A stretch of DNA of 18,286 nucleotides from Treponema sp. Its GTDB lineage: Bacteria; Spirochaetota; Spirochaetia; Treponematales; Treponemataceae. Made by a program: the position numbers and the translations under genes. The stretch is taken from positions 1 through 18,286 of the forward strand of contig JAEDJA010000037.1 of NCBI GenBank assembly GCA_016296575.1. The letters run 5' to 3'. The notes under the pieces are model-generated. The model ran no database searches and was not told the DNA's origin. It saw only the letters and a program-made list of their open reading frames with translations. Below, in pieces: positions 14,735 through 18,286 of this stretch; position 1 is the first letter of the stretch, and each line of letters starts with the position of its first letter.

Positions 14735-14737
14735 TAT

Positions 14738-15139
14738 ATGAACATTGTAACCTTCTTGCAGACTGCTACTAGTGCTTCTACTGGCGCTGGCCTTGCAACA
14801 TCATTCATTCCACTCATTCTTATCATCGCTATTTTCTATTTCTTTATTATTCGTCCACAGAATAAAAAACAGAAAGAAACTGAAAAAATGCTTAATGCTC
14901 TTAAGAAGGGTGATAAAATCATCACAATCGGTGGTATTCACGGAGTTGTTTCCTCAGTTAAGGAAAAAACAGTTATTGTTAAAGTAGACGACAATACAAA
15001 AATTGAATTCAACCGATCTGCCGTTTCTTCAGTAGAATCTGACGAAAAGGAAGTTAAAGCTGATAACAAAGCTGACAAAAAATCAAAAAAAGAAGAAAAA
15101 TCTGAATCAGAAGAAGTAAAAGCTTCTGATGAGGAATAA
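14738..15139 (+). CDS. yajC: Preprotein translocase subunit YajC
   Basis: Small single-helix inner-membrane protein associated with SecDF-YidC. Product 133 residues from ATG 14738, with AAAGGTG (14723-14729) as ribosome-binding site; an in-frame GTG at 14729 overlaps that site and is rejected. The membrane helix runs about residues 22-39 (SFIPLILIIAIFYFFIIR) and continues into the hallmark RPQNKKQKETEKMLNALKKGDKIITIGGIHG. The C-terminal ~35 residues are a highly charged Lys/Glu tail (KKSKKEEKSESEEVKASDEE) longer than in E. coli YajC. secD starts 20 nt downstream, the expected neighbour. Confidence 0.94.
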   Translation: MNIVTFLQTATSASTGAGLATSFIPLILIIAIFYFFIIRPQNKKQKETEKMLNALKKGDKIITIGGIHGVVSSVKEKTVIVKVDDNTKIEFNRSAVSSVESDEKEVKADNKADKKSKKEEKSESEEVKASDEE

Positions 15140-15159
15140 AAAACTGGAGAAAAGAAAAC

Positions 15160-16902
15160 ATGAACAAACGAACACGTTTTGTGATTCTTCTTGCCGTTCT
15201 TGCAATCTGTTTTGTTTTCCTTTGGCCTTCAATCAGCTGGTATGCCCGTACTCCAAAAGAAGTTCAGGCCTTGGCTCTTGGTTCAACCGAAAACATCAAA
15301 GATTATGCTACTGCAAAAGCCGCAGAAGATGTACGCAATATCAAAGCACTTGCTAAGACAAATGCTGACTCTGCACTTCCTGCAGAATTCAAATGGTTAG
15401 AAAAAGAAGCCGCAAAAGCATATAAGGTAATTGGTAAAAAGCTTCCTGCATCTGCTACAGTAAAAGATGTAATGGGTGCTTTTGCATCAGAAGCTGCTTT
15501 CCAGGATGTTTTCCAGTCACGTTATCGCGATGAAATTCTTGCCGCTAAAAAGAAGTATACAAACTCGGTAAAACTGGGTCTGGATCTTTCTGGTGGTATG
15601 AATGTTATCGTAAAGGCAGATTTGGATCAGGCTCTTGCTAATGCTGGTGACAGTGTTACTACAGATGCTGAAACATACAAAAAAGAAGCTATGGCAAATG
15701 CCCTTGAAAACCTTTCAAGCCGTATCGACCGATTTGGACTTACATCACCGGTTATCCGCCAGCAGGGTGAAGACCGCATCTACATTGAAATTCCTGGTGC
15801 TGCTCAGGCTGATGCAATCAACACATTGATTATGGGTAAAGGTGTTTTGAATTTCCGTCTTGTTGATACAGAAGCAACAAACAATTTCCTCTTGTATTAT
15901 TCTCAGAACCCTACAACAACATTTAATGCATCAGGTTCCCTTATTGATCCAACAGTAATTCCTGAAGACTGTGAAGTATTCGGTGAATATACAAAAGATG
16001 AATACGGTCTTGATGAAAGAATTGGTTTTGTTGTTGTAAAGAAAGAAGTTGCTCTTGATGGACAGCACATTAAATCTGCTGATGTTCGCGCTGATCAGTA
16101 TACAAACCAGCCAGAAGTTGCTTTCACACTGGATGCTGAAGGTGCTGAAATCTTTGCAGAATTTACAGCTAATCATGTTGGTGATAACCTGGCCATTGTT
16201 AGTGACAATAAGATTAAATCAAACGCACGTATCAATTCTGCAATTCCTTCAGGACAGGTTAGCCTTACTGGTGGATTCAGTGCAGAAGAAGCAAATAATA
16301 TTAAGAAAGTACTCCAGAGCGCATGGCTCAACGTTCCTCTGACTGTAGAAAGCCAGCAGGTTATTGGTGCTTCTCTTGGTGAAGATGCAATTCATTCTGG
16401 TATCATGGCAATTGCCCTTGGTCTTGGTTTGATTCTGCTCTTCATGCTTATTTACTACAAAGCCTCTGGTATCAACGCTGTTGTTGCTCAGGTTTTGAAC
16501 CTTTACATTATGTTCTCAGTTCTGTCAGCTTTCAACCTGACTCTTACATTGTCTTCAATCGCCGGTATGATTCTTACAATTGGTATGGCTGTTGATGCTA
16601 ACGTAATTATCTTTGAACGAATTAAAGAAGAACTCAGAGCCGGTAAGAGCCGAAAAGCTGCAATTTCAATGGGATTTGACAATGCTTTCTGGGCAATTAT
16701 GGACTCTAACATTACAACATTTATCGCCGCCATCTTCCTTTCTCAGCTGGGAACCGGAAGTATCCAGGGATTTGCAGTTTCACTTGCAATCGGTGTAGTT
16801 TCATCTGTATTCACAGCCTTGTTCGTTTCAAGACTTATGTTCGACTTTGACACAGATGTTCTTCACTCAGAAAAAGTAAGCATTGGCTGGGGGATTAAAT
16901 AA
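15160..16902 (+). CDS. secD: Protein translocase subunit SecD
   Basis: Inner-membrane RND-type protein that with SecF pulls preproteins out on the periplasmic side using the ion gradient. 580 residues. TM1 at about 8-28; an extra periplasmic stretch of roughly 110 residues (Ala/Lys-rich) precedes the signature GLDLSGG (140-146). The P1 domain then holds NLSSRIDRFGLTSPVIRQQGEDRIYIEIPG, and the translocon membrane domain of five helices starts near residue 405. The TM4 signature GMAVDANVIIFERIKEE is intact, including D479, equivalent to the proton-relay Asp D519 of E. coli. GGAG (15146-15149) precedes the ATG. The stop overlaps the secF ATG by 1 nt (TAATG). Confidence 0.96.
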   Translation: MNKRTRFVILLAVLAICFVFLWPSISWYARTPKEVQALALGSTENIKDYATAKAAEDVRNIKALAKTNADSALPAEFKWLEKEAAKAYKVIGKKLPASATVKDVMGAFASEAAFQDVFQSRYRDEILAAKKKYTNSVKLGLDLSGGMNVIVKADLDQALANAGDSVTTDAETYKKEAMANALENLSSRIDRFGLTSPVIRQQGEDRIYIEIPGAAQADAINTLIMGKGVLNFRLVDTEATNNFLLYYSQNPTTTFNASGSLIDPTVIPEDCEVFGEYTKDEYGLDERIGFVVVKKEVALDGQHIKSADVRADQYTNQPEVAFTLDAEGAEIFAEFTANHVGDNLAIVSDNKIKSNARINSAIPSGQVSLTGGFSAEEANNIKKVLQSAWLNVPLTVESQQVIGASLGEDAIHSGIMAIALGLGLILLFMLIYYKASGINAVVAQVLNLYIMFSVLSAFNLTLTLSSIAGMILTIGMAVDANVIIFERIKEELRAGKSRKAAISMGFDNAFWAIMDSNITTFIAAIFLSQLGTGSIQGFAVSLAIGVVSSVFTALFVSRLMFDFDTDVLHSEKVSIGWGIK

Positions 16903-18116
16903 TGAAAAAATTGAATTTTAGTAAAGGATTTATCCCTTGTGTTATTGCCAGCTGTGCAATTATTGCTTTTGGTGTTGTAGGATTTTTTGTTCGCGGCATC
17001 AATCTTGGTCTTGATTTCAAGCCTGGCCTTATTGAAGAAGTTCGTATTTCTTCACCTGCAGCAGAGCTTTCTTATAGTGGTGCTGCAAAAGTAGCTGTTA
17101 CACTTTCTGCCGATAAAATGGATGTAGTTGTTTCTGGTACTGGTGCCGATAACGCAACATATTCTTATCCATTCTATCAGTATTCTAATGTTGGAGCTCT
17201 TGCTTCTGCTGTTTCAGAAATTGATGGTGTTACAATGAATGCCATAAACAGTTCAGCTGATTCAACAAAGCTTTTCCTCAACTCTGCAGTTTCAAATGTT
17301 CTTTCAACAGCAAAAACTTATATTTATCCTGTTGAAAATTCAGGTGTAACAACAGATGATATCCGCGCTGCATTAAATGGTGTAGACGGTATTTCAATTA
17401 AACAGCTTGGAAAAGATGCTGATACAAGCTTCCAGATTCGTATGGCTGCTTCTGATGATGGTTCACAGAATGATCTTCAGTCATCTGTAGAAAGCAAGCT
17501 TTACTCTAAATTCGGTAAAGAAAAAGTTGCAGTTGTAAAAACAGACTTTATCGGATCAAGCTTCTCTAAATCAATTGCAGGTAAATCTGTTCTGATGTTT
17601 ATCCTTACAGTACTCCTCATCTGGGGATATGCTGCAATTCGTTTCCACTGGGACTTTGCCTTGGGTTCAATCATCGCTCTTGTACACGATACATTGATTA
17701 TGATGACATTCATTATATGGACTCAGATGGAATTCTCTACTACAGTTCTGGCTGCCGTACTTACAATCATCGGTTACTCAATCAACGCCACTGTAGTTAT
17801 TCTTGACCGCATCCGTTACAACCTTAAAATGATGGACAAAGTTAATTCTTTCAACGATATCCTTGATCAGTCACTTTCTGATACATTGACTCGTTCTATC
17901 CTTACTACTGTAACTACATTGATTGCTGTAATTGCTCTCTTCGTATTTACTTCAGGTAGTATCAAAGACTTCTCTCTTGCTCTTATCGTTGGTTTGGTTT
18001 CTGGTGCTTACTCTTCAATCTTCATTTCAGGTGCATTCATTTCTGCCAGCCGCAAAAACTGGAAACCAGAATTTGGTGTTCACCACTCACTGAAGACTGT
18101 AAAAGCTGACGAATAG
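16902..18116 (+). CDS. secF: Protein translocase subunit SecF (atypical key residues)
   Basis: Partner of SecD, six membrane helices, 404 residues against about 323 in E. coli; the extra length is in the periplasmic domain between TM1 and TM2 (about 45-225). TM1 is about 9-30, followed by GLDFKPG (36-42) where the family usually has GLDFTGG. VGF-like GFFVRGINLGLDF, FIGSSF, AIRFHWDFALGSIIALVHDTLI and SGSIKDFSLALIVGLVSGAYSSI confirm the family. In the TM4 region the usual SxND[ST] reads SINAT, with A296 at the position of E. coli D213, a residue needed for proton-driven function. D302 of DRIR and R331 (LTRS, E. coli R247) are present. GGGGGA lies upstream of the ATG. Confidence 0.93.
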   Translation: MKKLNFSKGFIPCVIASCAIIAFGVVGFFVRGINLGLDFKPGLIEEVRISSPAAELSYSGAAKVAVTLSADKMDVVVSGTGADNATYSYPFYQYSNVGALASAVSEIDGVTMNAINSSADSTKLFLNSAVSNVLSTAKTYIYPVENSGVTTDDIRAALNGVDGISIKQLGKDADTSFQIRMAASDDGSQNDLQSSVESKLYSKFGKEKVAVVKTDFIGSSFSKSIAGKSVLMFILTVLLIWGYAAIRFHWDFALGSIIALVHDTLIMMTFIIWTQMEFSTTVLAAVLTIIGYSINATVVILDRIRYNLKMMDKVNSFNDILDQSLSDTLTRSILTTVTTLIAVIALFVFTSGSIKDFSLALIVGLVSGAYSSIFISGAFISASRKNWKPEFGVHHSLKTVKADE

Positions 18117-18139
18117 TCACATCTATTGAACTAATATAG

Positions 18140-18170
18140 TGTCACCTTCTTATGAAGGTGACATTTTTTT
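18140..18170 (+). terminator. Rho-independent terminator after secF
   Basis: TGTCACCTTC (18140-18149), loop TTAT and GAAGGTGACA (18154-18163) form a perfect 10-bp stem followed by seven T's (18164-18170). Confidence 0.95.
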
Positions 18171-18186
18171 AGGCTGTCCAATAAGT

Positions 18187-18224
18187 AATGAGTGTAGCGC
18201 TCATTGAGCCCTTCGACAGGCTCA
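18187..18224. repeat. Two adjacent stem-loops at the edge of the repeat array
   Basis: AATGAGTG (18187-18194), TAG and CGCTCATT (18198-18205) form an 8-bp stem with one T-G pair. Directly next to it TGAGCC (18205-18210) and GGCTCA (18219-18224) form a 6-bp stem whose loop is the start of the first 23-bp unit. No T-run follows either stem. Confidence 0.5.
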
Positions 18225-18286
18225 GGAACCACCCTTCGACAGGCTCAGGAACCACCCTTCGACAGGCTCAGGAACCACCCTTCGAC
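18209..18286. repeat. 23-bp GC-rich direct tandem repeat, 3.4 copies, runs off the window
   Basis: Identical units begin at 18209, 18232, 18255 and 18278 (last one cut by the window end). Each starts CCCTTCGACAGGCTCAGG and ends AACCA. The units touch with no spacers. They are much richer in G+C than the surrounding sequence. The core resembles an intergenic repeat seen widely in bacterial genomes (from memory, not searched). Total copy number is unknown. Confidence 0.92.

Noticed and set aside
18209..18286. Possible CRISPR array
   Set aside because: The 23-bp units are contiguous and identical with no spacers between them, and no cas genes are in the window.

Overview
The window looks like a piece of a Treponema (Spirochaetota) chromosome, moderately AT-rich. 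This inference rests on three things: a tandem pair of FlaA flagellar-sheath proteins, which are a spirochaete speciality; a reduced division/cell-wall (dcw) cluster in the order mraZ-rsmH-ftsL-murF-ftsW-ftsQ-ftsA-ftsZ; and overall gene content. Species cannot be named from the sequence alone.

Layout. (1) 1-1899: argS, with a sigma70-like promoter whose -10 box lies directly against the start codon and an inverted repeat just upstream. (2) 1900-3547: two FlaA-family exported proteins in one operon, with a consensus sigma70 promoter, a sigma28-like -10 element between that promoter and the gene, and a strong terminator. (3) 3546-4289, minus strand: an unrecognised protein with a possible PD-(D/E)XK-nuclease-like N-terminus. 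(4) 4374-14636: a tightly packed plus-strand operon. It starts at a sigma70 promoter and a four-repeat MraZ operator, runs through the division genes to ftsZ, and continues with a Xer tyrosine recombinase, ybeY and a type I phosphomannose isomerase. Most junctions overlap by 1-8 nt (ATGA, TAATG, TGATG), which suggests translational coupling. (5) 14637-18170: yajC-secD-secF with its own promoter and a perfect stem-loop terminator. (6) 18171-18286: a hairpin followed by a GC-rich 23-bp tandem repeat that runs off the window.

How the genes work together. MraZ probably autoregulates the dcw operon. RsmH modifies 16S rRNA, FtsL/FtsQ/FtsW/FtsA/FtsZ form the divisome, and MurF completes the peptidoglycan pentapeptide precursor. 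The xer gene fits chromosome-dimer resolution at division. YajC-SecD-SecF assists Sec export.

Most notable points: SecF has Ala at the position of the conserved proton-relay Asp (E. coli D213), although SecD keeps its partner Asp and SecF keeps the Arg; the flaA pair has stacked sigma70 and sigma28-like promoter elements; the mraZ operator has four repeats at exact 10-bp spacing running into the start codon; and a long inverted repeat could hide the yajC ribosome-binding site only in read-through transcripts.
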